This document shows, in pieces, positions 42,226 to 50,688 of a stretch of 64,000 nt of DNA. Position 1 is the first letter of the stretch. Each line of letters opens with the position of its first letter. The translations under genes were made by a program, and so were the position numbers. The stretch covers positions 124,001-188,000 of the forward strand of contig JAXGXQ010000004.1 in assembly GCA_040772685.1 (NCBI GenBank). Reading direction: 5' to 3'. The notes beneath the pieces were generated by a model that worked only from the letters and a program-made list of their open reading frames with translations, was not told where the DNA came from and made no database searches. This stretch comes from JAXGXQ01 sp040772685. Its GTDB lineage: Bacteria > Bacillota > Clostridia > Saccharofermentanales > UBA5734.

Positions 42226-42781
42226 ACAATACTTTCAAAACCCCCCGGAATCCACGGGAGGAATAATACGATTCTGCCCCATTATGATAGACAAATACCG
42301 TATCATAACGCCTGTCACAGAAAAGGGCGCCGCCCAGTTGACGAATCTTAGCCGGTGTTTTTATCCAGCTGGACGTCTTCAGGTCAACCTCGCGGTACTC
42401 TTGCAGCTGCTTGTACTCTGCTTCAGTTAAAAGCTCGATTCCCATGTCAGCGCACATATCCAACGCGCTGGTTTCCGGCTTATTAGTCTTACGTGAATCC
42501 AAAGCTTCCCGATCGTAGCAGACGTTGCGCCGACCGGCGGGAGTTTCCGGAGAAGCATCCATAAAAACAAAAGTATCAGATTCAACTGCTACCAGCGCTG
42601 GTTCACCGCCGGTCTCTTCCATTTGCTGAAGCGCCCAGAGATTTTCGGGATTAGCTTTCAGTTTCTGTTCGACCTTGTCCCAGCGGAGTTGGGGAAATTT
42701 GGCGGAATTTTCTTCAAATCTCGATTTGAGCTTTCCCAGCAACTCATCCTGCTGGGAAGCACTTAGATTACGATCCTTCAT
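42224..42781 (-). CDS. DUF4256 family protein
   Basis: 185 residues. It matches DUF4256 from the start (a polar SASQQDELLGKLKSRFEEN helix) through WALQQMEETGGEPALV, DASPETPAGRRNVCYDREAL and the C-terminal YHNGAESYYSSRGFRG. Function is unknown; the compact fold is soluble and cytosolic. I chose the ATG at 42781 because GAGGAGGTG lies upstream of it; an ATG six codons earlier overlaps that site. Confidence 0.9.
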   Translation of the reverse strand: MKDRNLSASQQDELLGKLKSRFEENSAKFPQLRWDKVEQKLKANPENLWALQQMEETGGEPALVAVESDTFVFMDASPETPAGRRNVCYDREALDSRKTNKPETSALDMCADMGIELLTEAEYKQLQEYREVDLKTSSWIKTPAKIRQLGGALFCDRRYDTVFVYHNGAESYYSSRGFRGVLKVL

Positions 42782-42882
42782 GGCTAAGCACCTCCTCACA
42801 ACCAGATAAGCCTATTATGATGGGTGATCAGTTGAAGCATCGTTACCACTGTTACTCGATTTTTCCACAAATGCAGTTTCGG

Positions 42883-44154
42883 CTACTCGATAACCATCAC
42901 AGCAACACCGTCGGGGATGGCGGTAATACTGGCCTCTTTTGAGCCAACGATATCTTCAGCAATCGCCAGCGCTTCCTCCAGGCTGTGGGCCGGCGTCATA
43001 TGCAGACCGCGAACAATTTCATCTGGTGCTTCGGAGACATAAACCACAGTTGCTTTCTGCAACACGCGGATGAAGATCTGTGTCTGCCATTGGTCGGCTT
43101 CTGTCTCATTTCTGCCCCTGCTGAGGAACTGCGCCAGGGTCTTTTCAATATCTGATTCATCAGCCATCTGGTTGTAGAAGCCTTCGCCGCCATGACCATC
43201 GTTTGATTTAGCAAGCATAATAATTACGCCGCCCTGTTTAACAGTGGCTTCAGCAGCTGTCATACCCTTAACAGCCTGGTAAATATTTTGATCGAGCGGA
43301 TACCCGCCGTTAGTAGAGATAACGATATCGGCCGGCTTGGCGTCCACTTTGCACAATGAAGAAAGAAAATCACAGCCAGCCAGATGTGCTGCTTCAAAAT
43401 CACCGGCTACAGCGTAAATAGCTTCTTTGGCTTCATTTATTACCACGTTCACAATAAAGGCCAGCTTTGCTTCTCGACCTGCCCAGACCATGTCCGTCTG
43501 AATCGGATTTCCGTCCAGCAGACCGGTTCTGGATTTGGGGTGGGCGATAAATTCTGAGCAGTGGTTTGCCAAAACAGTAGTCCGGCTGGCTACACCTGGT
43601 AAAACACTTTTCCTGCCACCGGAGAAACCTGCAAAGAAGTGCGGTTCAATAAAACCTTCAGCAACCAGCAGATCTGCCTCAACAGCCATTTTGTTAAGAA
43701 TGCATTCACCGCCGCTGGGCAGAATTCCAATTTTTACGACGGATGAGGTATCGCAGTCATGAACGACAATACTCTCATTCTCAGCAATTTCTGCACCGAA
43801 TTTATCTACAATTTCAGCCTGGCTCATGCTGCGATGACAACCAGTTGCAATTAAAATAGTGATTTCAGCGTCCGGATTGCCTTTGCGTATTTCACGCAAC
43901 ATCGGTGGCACAATCACCTTGCTTGGAACAGGACGTGTATGGTCACTGGCGATCAGCACAACTTTTTTCTTGCCTCTGGCCAGATCCGCCAATGGCAGTG
44001 AGTTAATCGGGTTTGCCAGTGCTTCCTCTACCAGTTCGATTTGGGTTTTTCCGGAATTGTAATGGTGCATATCGGAGACAAGCACACCTTTTACCCGCTC
44101 GTCGGGCAGCTCAATTGAACGAGTTTCTTTGCCGTAAGGGAAATTAAGTTTCAT
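42883..44154 (-). CDS. LarA-family nickel-pincer racemase/epimerase
   Basis: 423 residues. It matches lactate racemase LarA: SDHTRPVPSKVIVPPML, ATGCHRSMSQAEIVDKFG, and the cofactor-lysine region FFAGFSGGRKSVLPGVASR. LarA proteins use a nickel-pincer nucleotide made by LarB, LarC and LarE; none of these is in the window. LarA homologues act on several 2-hydroxy acids, including sugar acids, so with a KdgT-type permease beside it the substrate may not be lactate (inference). AGGTGAT lies before the ATG at 44154. It is divergent from kdgT. Confidence 0.88.
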   Translation of the reverse strand: MKLNFPYGKETRSIELPDERVKGVLVSDMHHYNSGKTQIELVEEALANPINSLPLADLARGKKKVVLIASDHTRPVPSKVIVPPMLREIRKGNPDAEITILIATGCHRSMSQAEIVDKFGAEIAENESIVVHDCDTSSVVKIGILPSGGECILNKMAVEADLLVAEGFIEPHFFAGFSGGRKSVLPGVASRTTVLANHCSEFIAHPKSRTGLLDGNPIQTDMVWAGREAKLAFIVNVVINEAKEAIYAVAGDFEAAHLAGCDFLSSLCKVDAKPADIVISTNGGYPLDQNIYQAVKGMTAAEATVKQGGVIIMLAKSNDGHGGEGFYNQMADESDIEKTLAQFLSRGRNETEADQWQTQIFIRVLQKATVVYVSEAPDEIVRGLHMTPAHSLEEALAIAEDIVGSKEASITAIPDGVAVMVIE

Positions 44155-44182
44155 ACTATCACCTCGCATGATCAGGTTTCAG

Positions 44183-44198
44183 CGCGAACTTTATCGCG
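44183..44198. promoter_or_regulatory. Palindromic candidate operator before the larA-like gene
   Basis: CGCGA-ACTTTA-TCGCG, a perfect 5-bp inverted repeat with a six-base spacer, about 30 bases before the larA start codon. Placement suits a repressor site; no matching regulator is encoded next to it. Confidence 0.35.
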
Positions 44199-44632
44199 AA
44201 TATATTTTAATAGTAGCATAAGAAAATTAGTTGCTAACATTTATATAAAGGGACAAAAAGAAATATGTATAAAATGTATAGTTAAATTATCAATATATGT
44301 ACAAATGTAACATACCTGACAAAAACAAATGCCCTTTACACTATTATGGTTGACAATTTGTGCAATTGTGCGATACATTTTCAACAAATGAAGTTTTCAT
44401 TTAACCGATCTTGTTGAGAGATGGTGTTAATTTTTTTAACCAGGCAAGTAGCATTTTGCCGAGTGCAAGAAAATTACCGGCTGGAAACGAAATTAACGCA
44501 TTATAAAAATAGAAGGAGTGATGATTGGACCCACTTTGGCATGCAATTGCGAAAAGAAACTGCTCTCTTAATTAATGCTGTTGTTGTAGCCGATTCAAGG
44601 ATTAACTGAAACACCAACTTGGAGGTTAAGCA
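44199..44632. other. Divergent intergenic region between the larA-like and kdgT-like genes
   Basis: About 430 AT-rich bases with no convincing gene. A plus-strand promoter is likely: TTGACA (44350-44355), 18 bases, TACATT (44374-44379). Its spacer overlaps the inverted repeat ACAATT-TGTGC-AATTGT (44353-44369), a candidate operator. A TTG mini-ORF of 16 codons (44525-44575) follows AAGGAG. An overlapping 62-codon frame (44421-44609) has no ribosome site. Confidence 0.45.
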
Positions 44633-45700
44633 ATGAAGAAAGGTATTTTAGGCAATGTGCCTATTCTCGACACAATTAATAAGATTCCAGGCGGGCTGAT
44701 GCTCGTGCCACTGCTGCTTGGTGTGCTCACCAATACATTTTTCCCTGAATTTCTCGCAATCGGCAGCTTCACAACAGCCCTGCTGAAAAATGGTTCGCTG
44801 CCGTTAATCGCCGTTTTGTTCCTCTGCAGCGGCGCTCAGATCCAATTTAAAGCAGCTGGTATGTCACTTTATAAAGGTATGGTTCTTAATACCAGCAAGG
44901 TATTTTTTGGTGTAATTTTTGGTGTTATCTTTGCCAGAGTTGCCGGCCCCGGTGCCGCAATTCTCGGTATGACACCACTCGCGATGATCGGCGCCATGTC
45001 CAACTCCAATGGCGGACTTTATACCGCGCTGGCTTCCAAGTATGGTAACAACACTGACGTCGGTGCCATCGCTGTAATTTCGGCAAATGACGGCCCGTTC
45101 TTTGAAATGGCATTCATGGGAATTGCCGGTGTTGCCTTGATCCCACTGGAAGCGCTCTTTGCCACAATCTTCCCGATCCTGCTGGGCATGCTGCTTGGTA
45201 ATCTGGATGATAAGATTCGTGACTTCCTCAAACCCGGCATGATGATCGCGATTTTCCTCTTTGCATTCCCGCTTGGCGCCGGACTCAGCCTGCAGACACT
45301 CGCCAAGGCCGGTCTGCCTGGCGTTCTGCTTGGTCTGTTCACAATTGTGGCCACAGGCCTGCCAAGTTATTTCATCTACAGACTGCTCGTTAAGAAAAAA
45401 TACCGTCACTCCGGTGCCGTTGGCGCCGCGATCGGCACAACAGCCGGCAACGCCGTTGCCACCCCTGCCGCCATCGCCGCCATCGATCCCACCTGGCTGC
45501 CATATGCTGAAGTTGCAACCGCTCAGGTTGCCGCCTCAATTGTTGTTACAGCCATTCTGATCCCGCTCCTGGTTGACTTTATCTACAAAATTGAGCTGAA
45601 AAAAGGTATCGTCAACCTCGATATGCCAACCGCATTCGATGAAATCGCGGACGCAGAAAAAGCTAAGAAAAAAGAGCTCGAAGCAGAGCCTGCGCTCTGA
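44633..45700 (+). CDS. KdgT-like 2-keto-3-deoxygluconate permease
   Basis: 355 residues with about ten membrane helices. Family features include PGGLMLVPLLLGVLTNTFFP near the start, LCSGAQIQFKAAG, SNSNGGLYTAL and the late AIGTTAGNAVATPAAIAA with AEVATAQVAAS. KdgT takes up 2-keto-3-deoxygluconate, a breakdown product of pectin and uronates; related members may carry other sugar acids. A Lys/Glu-rich tail ends it. GGAGG lies eight bases before the ATG. Its neighbours are a LarA-type epimerase, an amidohydrolase and a zinc dehydrogenase. Confidence 0.9.
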   Translation: MKKGILGNVPILDTINKIPGGLMLVPLLLGVLTNTFFPEFLAIGSFTTALLKNGSLPLIAVLFLCSGAQIQFKAAGMSLYKGMVLNTSKVFFGVIFGVIFARVAGPGAAILGMTPLAMIGAMSNSNGGLYTALASKYGNNTDVGAIAVISANDGPFFEMAFMGIAGVALIPLEALFATIFPILLGMLLGNLDDKIRDFLKPGMMIAIFLFAFPLGAGLSLQTLAKAGLPGVLLGLFTIVATGLPSYFIYRLLVKKKYRHSGAVGAAIGTTAGNAVATPAAIAAIDPTWLPYAEVATAQVAASIVVTAILIPLLVDFIYKIELKKGIVNLDMPTAFDEIADAEKAKKKELEAEPAL

Positions 45701-45828
45701 TTCAAGTATCATCGAGGTCAATTCAGCTAAACAACCAGTCTCCGTAACAACAGCAAAACGATTAATGTGCAGTTGAGAGCAGAATTATTGCTTTATGCGA
45801 CTGCCTGTACTGTAAAGTTCGTGTTAAA

Positions 45829-45856
45829 AGCCCTGAAGCCTAGCGCTTCAGGGCAT
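45829..45856. terminator. Bidirectional terminator (kdgT-like / amidohydrolase)
   Basis: GCCCTGAAGC pairs with GCTTCAGGGC around a five-base loop. The minus-strand side is followed by a short T run; the plus-strand side is T-poor. It lies between two convergent genes. Confidence 0.65.
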
Positions 45857-45862
45857 TACATT

Positions 45863-47065
45863 TTAGTGTTGCTTGAATATTCTGTTCGCGTTTTCATATA
45901 AAATAGCTTTGGCGAAACTGCAGGCCAGATCCTCAGAAAAGTAACCAGATGCTATCTTTTCATTTAGAACGGTTGAGAGCACCTGCAGGAAGGCCATTCG
46001 GGCGCCGAAGCTTTCTTCACTTGTCCAGGTGTCGCAGCCCCAGACAACCCTGTCGAGATCACAGACTTCCATCAACTCATGCAAAGTCCGATAGGCTGCG
46101 GAAGGTGAAATATGCGGCAGCCAGCAGGTATCAGCAATAACATTGCGATAGGAAAAAAGCAGTCCGGCATAGTCATCTGTCCAGGGGTAGCCGCCATGCA
46201 TCAGAATGAAGGTTGTTTCCGGGTTGCGACTTACCAAACCTTGAATCTGCATCGCATTAGTCTGGTTCATCTTGCCAAGTCCTGTATGTATTTGCATAGG
46301 AATATCGAATTCCGCTGAAAGCTTACAGATTTGTTCAAAAACATAATCCTGGAAATTGCGGATATCTTCATCGGTTCCATTTGTACCTGCAAAATTCAAA
46401 GCAGCCTGCGCCTGCTTTTTACTAGCTGGAGCAACATGGATAGGCCGGAAATAGGCTATTGCTGACTTTAGTGCTGTGCAGCCAGTCTTTTTCTTTTCCT
46501 CAACCTTTTTTCGCAATAGATGAATATAGTCATCCATATCGTCAATTTGGGTTTTGTATAATAGTTGGGCATTGTTACCGTTACTGTCCCTTGCGTCCTT
46601 GTCGTAGCCGCACAAGAACGAATTAATTCTAAAAACAGGGCTGAAAAGTTCAGGATGACCTAAATCAGAACCTGGGTTCCAGGGAGAATCATTGGCGATC
46701 CGTTCATATTTACAGGTGCCTTGCAAAAGTGATAAATGCCATTGTGGGTCCTGATATGCTTCACGAATACGCTCATCGTAGACAAGCCACGTGCGGGAAC
46801 TTAAGGGTTCCTGGATATCGTATAAATACTGCAAAGCGCGTTCCAGCCAAACATAAAAGCTGCGATTGCATATTTTGCTTAACCAGTCGTCTACTTCGAT
46901 TGCTTTGGTTGGAGTAGGCAACCCCAGCCATTTTTGAGCAGTATAGGCATTGGCCAGCATTTTTGCCAGCGTCATACCTCTTTGCTCCTCATCAGGCAAG
47001 TGGTGTGAATGAGAGCTGACAATAGGCTGAGTTAAGAGGATTTCTTCCAGCTTTTTACTACGCAA
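45863..47065 (-). CDS. Amidohydrolase-family (amidohydrolase_2 / uronate-isomerase-like) protein
   Basis: 400 residues of a TIM-barrel metal enzyme. The N-terminal metal motif HSHH (residues 19-22), QIHTGLGK, ILMHGGYPW and the C-terminal Asp in VWGCDTW fit amidohydrolase_2 and glucuronate-isomerase-like proteins. The exact reaction is unknown; lactone hydrolysis, decarboxylation or sugar-acid isomerisation are all possible. It starts with TTG at 47065, eight bases after GGAGG. It lies 17 bases downstream of the zinc dehydrogenase gene, on one transcript with it. Confidence 0.82.
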   Translation of the reverse strand: MRSKKLEEILLTQPIVSSHSHHLPDEEQRGMTLAKMLANAYTAQKWLGLPTPTKAIEVDDWLSKICNRSFYVWLERALQYLYDIQEPLSSRTWLVYDERIREAYQDPQWHLSLLQGTCKYERIANDSPWNPGSDLGHPELFSPVFRINSFLCGYDKDARDSNGNNAQLLYKTQIDDMDDYIHLLRKKVEEKKKTGCTALKSAIAYFRPIHVAPASKKQAQAALNFAGTNGTDEDIRNFQDYVFEQICKLSAEFDIPMQIHTGLGKMNQTNAMQIQGLVSRNPETTFILMHGGYPWTDDYAGLLFSYRNVIADTCWLPHISPSAAYRTLHELMEVCDLDRVVWGCDTWTSEESFGARMAFLQVLSTVLNEKIASGYFSEDLACSFAKAILYENANRIFKQH

Positions 47066-47082
47066 ACTTAATACCTCCTGCT

Positions 47083-48177
47083 TCAGTCTCCAATTTCAAT
47101 TGCTACACGTAAGTTGTCGTGGCTGGTCGCAGCTAAATCAAAAGCTTCTTCCCAGTCGTCAAGTTTAAATGTGTGAGTAACCAGCTTGTCCAACTTCACG
47201 CTGCCGGCTTCAACCAGTTTGATCGCTGTTGTCCAGTCATAAGGAATTTGGGAAATTTCACCCCTGACATCAAGCTCTTTCACGATAATTTTATGGGTGT
47301 TGACCGGAGCAGTAATACCGCCGCGGATGCCGCCGCCGGCCCACATTACTCTGCCGCCCTTGCGGACAATATCCAGAGACTCTTCAATGGGCTCGATGCT
47401 GCCGGTATTTTCCAGAACAACATCTACACCGATTCCGCCGGTAATTTCGTTAACGCATTCTCTGACATCTTCTTCATCAACATTGATGATGTAGTCAGCA
47501 CCCAGTTCGAGTGCCATAGGCAGGCGCACATCTGTATCCCTGGTAACGCCGGTCATAATTATTGGACCGGCACCAATAGCCTTACAAACCTGAAGCATGA
47601 GCAATCCTCTGGCGCCCGGCCCCAGGATGGCTACCGATTCTCCCGCTCTTATTCCCATTCGGGTAATAACACTGTGGATCGATCCCGCAGTGGGCTCCAT
47701 CAAAACCGCCGAGAGTGACTTTATCGAATCCGGCAGCTTATGCAGCTGAAATTCCGGCCAGACAGTATACTTGGCAAATCCGCCGCCGGTCATGAAATGG
47801 GCCCGCCCTTCCATAGGCGGAATCGTATTACAAATGTTATACCGGCCTTCATGGCAGGCAGGGCAATGTCCGCAGTAGAAGGTGACAATTTCATGGACTA
47901 CGCGGTCGCCTGGTTTTACTCTGGTGACAGCAGATCCGACTTCTTTGACGACACTGACAATTTCGTGACCCACAACTACTTTCTTTGGTGCTGTCTGAAC
48001 TCCGGTTTTATCAGCTTTCCATTTATGAATATCGCTGCCGCAGATTCCACAATACAACACTTCACACAGGACATCATGAGGGGCATAGGGATTATTCCCA
48101 AGTTCGGGCACTGCTACCGTCTCCAGTTGAAGAGTCCCATCCGGATAGGCGATTATACCTTTCATTTCTTTTTCCAT
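47083..48177 (-). CDS. Zinc-dependent medium-chain alcohol dehydrogenase
   Basis: 364 residues of the MDR family, close in style to sorbitol and threonine dehydrogenases. The catalytic zinc region has CGICGSDIHKW and GHEIVSVVKEVG; structural-zinc cysteines are in YCGHCPACHEGRYNIC. The cofactor motif is AILGPGARGLL, with an atypical GPGARG in place of GxGxxG. It should oxidise a sugar alcohol or hydroxy acid with NAD(P). I chose the ATG at 48177, with GGAGGA six bases upstream. First gene of the dehydrogenase-amidohydrolase pair. Confidence 0.9.
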   Translation of the reverse strand: MEKEMKGIIAYPDGTLQLETVAVPELGNNPYAPHDVLCEVLYCGICGSDIHKWKADKTGVQTAPKKVVVGHEIVSVVKEVGSAVTRVKPGDRVVHEIVTFYCGHCPACHEGRYNICNTIPPMEGRAHFMTGGGFAKYTVWPEFQLHKLPDSIKSLSAVLMEPTAGSIHSVITRMGIRAGESVAILGPGARGLLMLQVCKAIGAGPIIMTGVTRDTDVRLPMALELGADYIINVDEEDVRECVNEITGGIGVDVVLENTGSIEPIEESLDIVRKGGRVMWAGGGIRGGITAPVNTHKIIVKELDVRGEISQIPYDWTTAIKLVEAGSVKLDKLVTHTFKLDDWEEAFDLAATSHDNLRVAIEIGD

Positions 48178-48253
48178 GCTGATTCCTCCCACTTGACATT
48201 TATTACCTGAGTATTAATTATAGCTGATTACGAAGAACTCCGTCAGTTCAAGG

Positions 48254-49147
48254 CTAATTACCTATGTTTACGGAAAAGGTATCGCCATGCTCCAGATCAC
48301 CATATTGATAGCCACGGTTAAACCAGCTTTGCCGCTGGGCAGCGCTGCCATGGGTGAACTTATCAGGAACCACCATACCCCAGGCCTTACTTTGGATAGT
48401 GTCATCGCCTACAGCTGCAGCGGCATTCATGGCTTCTTCGATGTCTCCCACGTCCAGGTAATCTTTATCATCAGCATAGTGGGCAAAAACTCCAGCCAGA
48501 TAATCGGCTTGTAATTCCAGACGTACTAAGTAGCGATTGAACTCTGCTTCCGGCATCTGTTCTTTAAGCTCAAAGACTTGATCGGTAATGCCCAGGAGAT
48601 GTTGCACGTGATGACCGACTTCATGAGTTAAGACATAGGCCAGAGCAAAGTCTCCCGGGGCATCATGCTTATCCCGGAGTTCATAATAAAATGTGGGATC
48701 CATATACACACGCTCATCTGCGGGGCAGTAAAACGGCCCCATTTGAGAACTGCCCGTGCCGCAAGCAGTATTTACAGTGCCATCATATAAAATAAGCATA
48801 GGTTCTTCATATGATAAACCTGCATCGGTAAATATTGCATTCCAGACATCTTCGGTATCAGCCAGAACCACAGCTAAAAATTGCTCAAGTTCAGTATCCA
48901 GCTCCTGATACTGGCTATCTTGTTGATAGTCTTTATTCCATTCGATAAGTCCGGGAGATTGACTGGGTGAATCTAAGCCGCCAAAACCTCTTGTTAAGAA
49001 AAGAAGAATAATAACAACAATTATTCCACCAATTCCTCCACCCATAGGAATACTCATACCGCGTCCGTTGCTGCCAAAGGGTGAACTGGAACGGGAAGAT
49101 GTGGATTTACCTACATTACTGCTTTTCCTTCTGTCGCGCCATTTCAT
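48254..49147 (-). CDS. Neutral zinc metallopeptidase (YpfJ/KPN_02809 family)
   Basis: 297 residues. A Ser/Arg/Gly-rich cytoplasmic start is followed by one membrane helix (about residues 38-54), then an extracellular peptidase domain. The zinc motif is LTHEVGHHVQHLLG, with VRLELQADYLAGVFAHYA giving the third ligand region, and SQMGPFYCPADERVYMD precedes it. All are YpfJ-family marks. The substrate is unknown. GAGGTG precedes the ATG. Confidence 0.93.
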   Translation of the reverse strand: MKWRDRRKSSNVGKSTSSRSSSPFGSNGRGMSIPMGGGIGGIIVVIILLFLTRGFGGLDSPSQSPGLIEWNKDYQQDSQYQELDTELEQFLAVVLADTEDVWNAIFTDAGLSYEEPMLILYDGTVNTACGTGSSQMGPFYCPADERVYMDPTFYYELRDKHDAPGDFALAYVLTHEVGHHVQHLLGITDQVFELKEQMPEAEFNRYLVRLELQADYLAGVFAHYADDKDYLDVGDIEEAMNAAAAVGDDTIQSKAWGMVVPDKFTHGSAAQRQSWFNRGYQYGDLEHGDTFSVNIGN

Positions 49148-49331
49148 TTTTCACACCTCGCTTCCGTTTCAAGACTTAAACGTTATATTAACTGTACCTA
49201 ATATTTCATATTAACAGCGGTAGCTATTATTACAAAATCTCAATTTATGTTCTGCCAATCTTAGATAATAATTGCTATTGGTTAATAGTCGTCAAAAAGT
49301 TGTCAAACTAGTACAAAATTAGAACCAGTCT

Positions 49332-49367
49332 AAAAAGAAAAACCCCGTGATAACTGATATCACGAGG
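49332..49367 (-). terminator. Rho-independent terminator of tRNA-Thr
   Basis: On the minus strand CCTCGTGATA pairs with TATCACGGGG around a short loop (one mismatch), followed by TTTTTCTTTTT. It begins within ten bases of the tRNA 3' end. Confidence 0.85.
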
Positions 49368-49375
49368 TTTATTTG

Positions 49376-49451
49376 TGGAGCTTGTGGACGGACTCGAACC
49401 CCCGACCTGCTGATTACAAATCAGCTGCTCTACCAGCTGAGCTACACAAGC
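49376..49451 (-). tRNA. tRNA-Thr (anticodon TGT), CCA encoded
   Basis: The full cloverleaf reads on the minus strand: acceptor GCTTGTG with CACAAGC, D-arm TAGCTCAGCTGGTAGAGCA, anticodon stem GCTGA/TCAGC around loop TTTGTAA, T-arm GGGGGTTCGAGTCC-type, discriminator T and encoded CCA. The anticodon TGT decodes ACA and, by wobble, other Thr codons. A terminator follows directly. Confidence 0.97.
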
Positions 49452-49558
49452 ATATGAATTTTTATTATGCTCCGCAGAGTTTACTGACACTAACTGACGG
49501 GCGCAAGAAATATACTACCTAAGGATCAGCGGATTGTCAATCATTGACAGCGTGCCTT

Positions 49559-50584
49559 TTAAGGAGTCATCGCCGCTACTGTTGGTTCATCTTCCGTTTC
49601 TTCGTCAGGATCCATACTGATTTCACGGGAAGATTCTGTTGGTGCTGTAGCAGTTGTTTTCGTTGGTGGAATTGTATGCTTAGGTGCGGGCAACTCGCCT
49701 GGCGTAGAAGGCTTTTCCAGCTCCTCCGGATTTTCCAGAATCTCAACAAAGCGTTTCAGCGCCATTGAATAATAGAAGCCGTCACCGATTCTTTCGTCGA
49801 GGGTTACTGCCACATTCATAATGTCGCGGACGGCAATAGTACCATCCGGCATAACACGCGGTTCTTTTTTAATCACACCAATTGTAGCGAATATTGAGGT
49901 TGTACCCCATTCGTACAGGTGGTGGAAGGGAGCGTCAACGCCCAGGCTGCCAAGGTTTGAAAGCCACAAGCTTGCGTGCATCGGGTCGTTGTCGATAATA
50001 ATTTTAGGCAGCCAGCCATGATAATCAAGCCAAAACAGGAAAGCTACGACACCTCGCAGGAAAAAGCGCGGCAGACTCATAATATAATTGAAAAGATTCA
50101 GAATGCCATGGCGTTCTTTATCCTCATTTTTTAGAGTCTCACGCGTTTTCTTGACTTCACCGCTGATCCGGCGGGAGATCGTATCGAGTGTCTCATCTGG
50201 TTTGAAGCGCAAGGTCAGGATTTCTTCCTTGCCTTCTTCACTGAATTCACGCTTCATCACGAATGAGCAGCTGAACTCATTACGTTGGTATACACGCCGG
50301 CCAATAACGAAACGGTTTATGTGCGGCCGTTCGGTAGCGGTTTTTACCAGGGCGGTGATAACGGTGTGAAAAATTGTGACAATCGAGCCATTGCGGCTGA
50401 CAGCCACTTCGCGATTACGCTTGCGGATGTAAGCTTTGAGCTCAGTTACATCGATAGCTTGTGAGAAGTAGATGGCGGCTTCGTTGCGGCCTTTCATGAT
50501 ATAAGGGAAAAACCGCATAAACGGGTCGATATCTTTTAGGTAAACACCGTCTTTGCGACTGAAAAGCCTCTTTTTACCTGACAT
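49559..50584 (-). CDS. Lone 2-oxoacid dehydrogenase acyltransferase (E2)-like protein lacking the catalytic His
   Basis: 341 residues with the chloramphenicol-acetyltransferase-like fold of E2 catalytic domains, but no lipoyl or E3-binding domains. The segment matching the E2 motif DHRxxDG reads LDERIGDGFYY, with Glu where the catalytic His should be. So acyl transfer by the usual mechanism is unlikely. A hydrophobic stretch (residues ~178-195) and a Pro/Thr/Glu-rich C-terminal tail (last ~55 residues) are further oddities. GAGGAAG precedes the ATG. I recall such lone proteins in Clostridia (memory, not a search); their role is unknown. Confidence 0.75.
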   Translation of the reverse strand: MSGKKRLFSRKDGVYLKDIDPFMRFFPYIMKGRNEAAIYFSQAIDVTELKAYIRKRNREVAVSRNGSIVTIFHTVITALVKTATERPHINRFVIGRRVYQRNEFSCSFVMKREFSEEGKEEILTLRFKPDETLDTISRRISGEVKKTRETLKNEDKERHGILNLFNYIMSLPRFFLRGVVAFLFWLDYHGWLPKIIIDNDPMHASLWLSNLGSLGVDAPFHHLYEWGTTSIFATIGVIKKEPRVMPDGTIAVRDIMNVAVTLDERIGDGFYYSMALKRFVEILENPEELEKPSTPGELPAPKHTIPPTKTTATAPTESSREISMDPDEETEDEPTVAAMTP

Positions 50585-50688
50585 TATTCTTCCTCCACAG
50601 TTTACTGTCTGCGCTTGATTTTACCCGCACGGCGCGCTCAGTTAAACGTTGATATTGTAGCACGAATTGTTTGACAAGCAAAATATTA

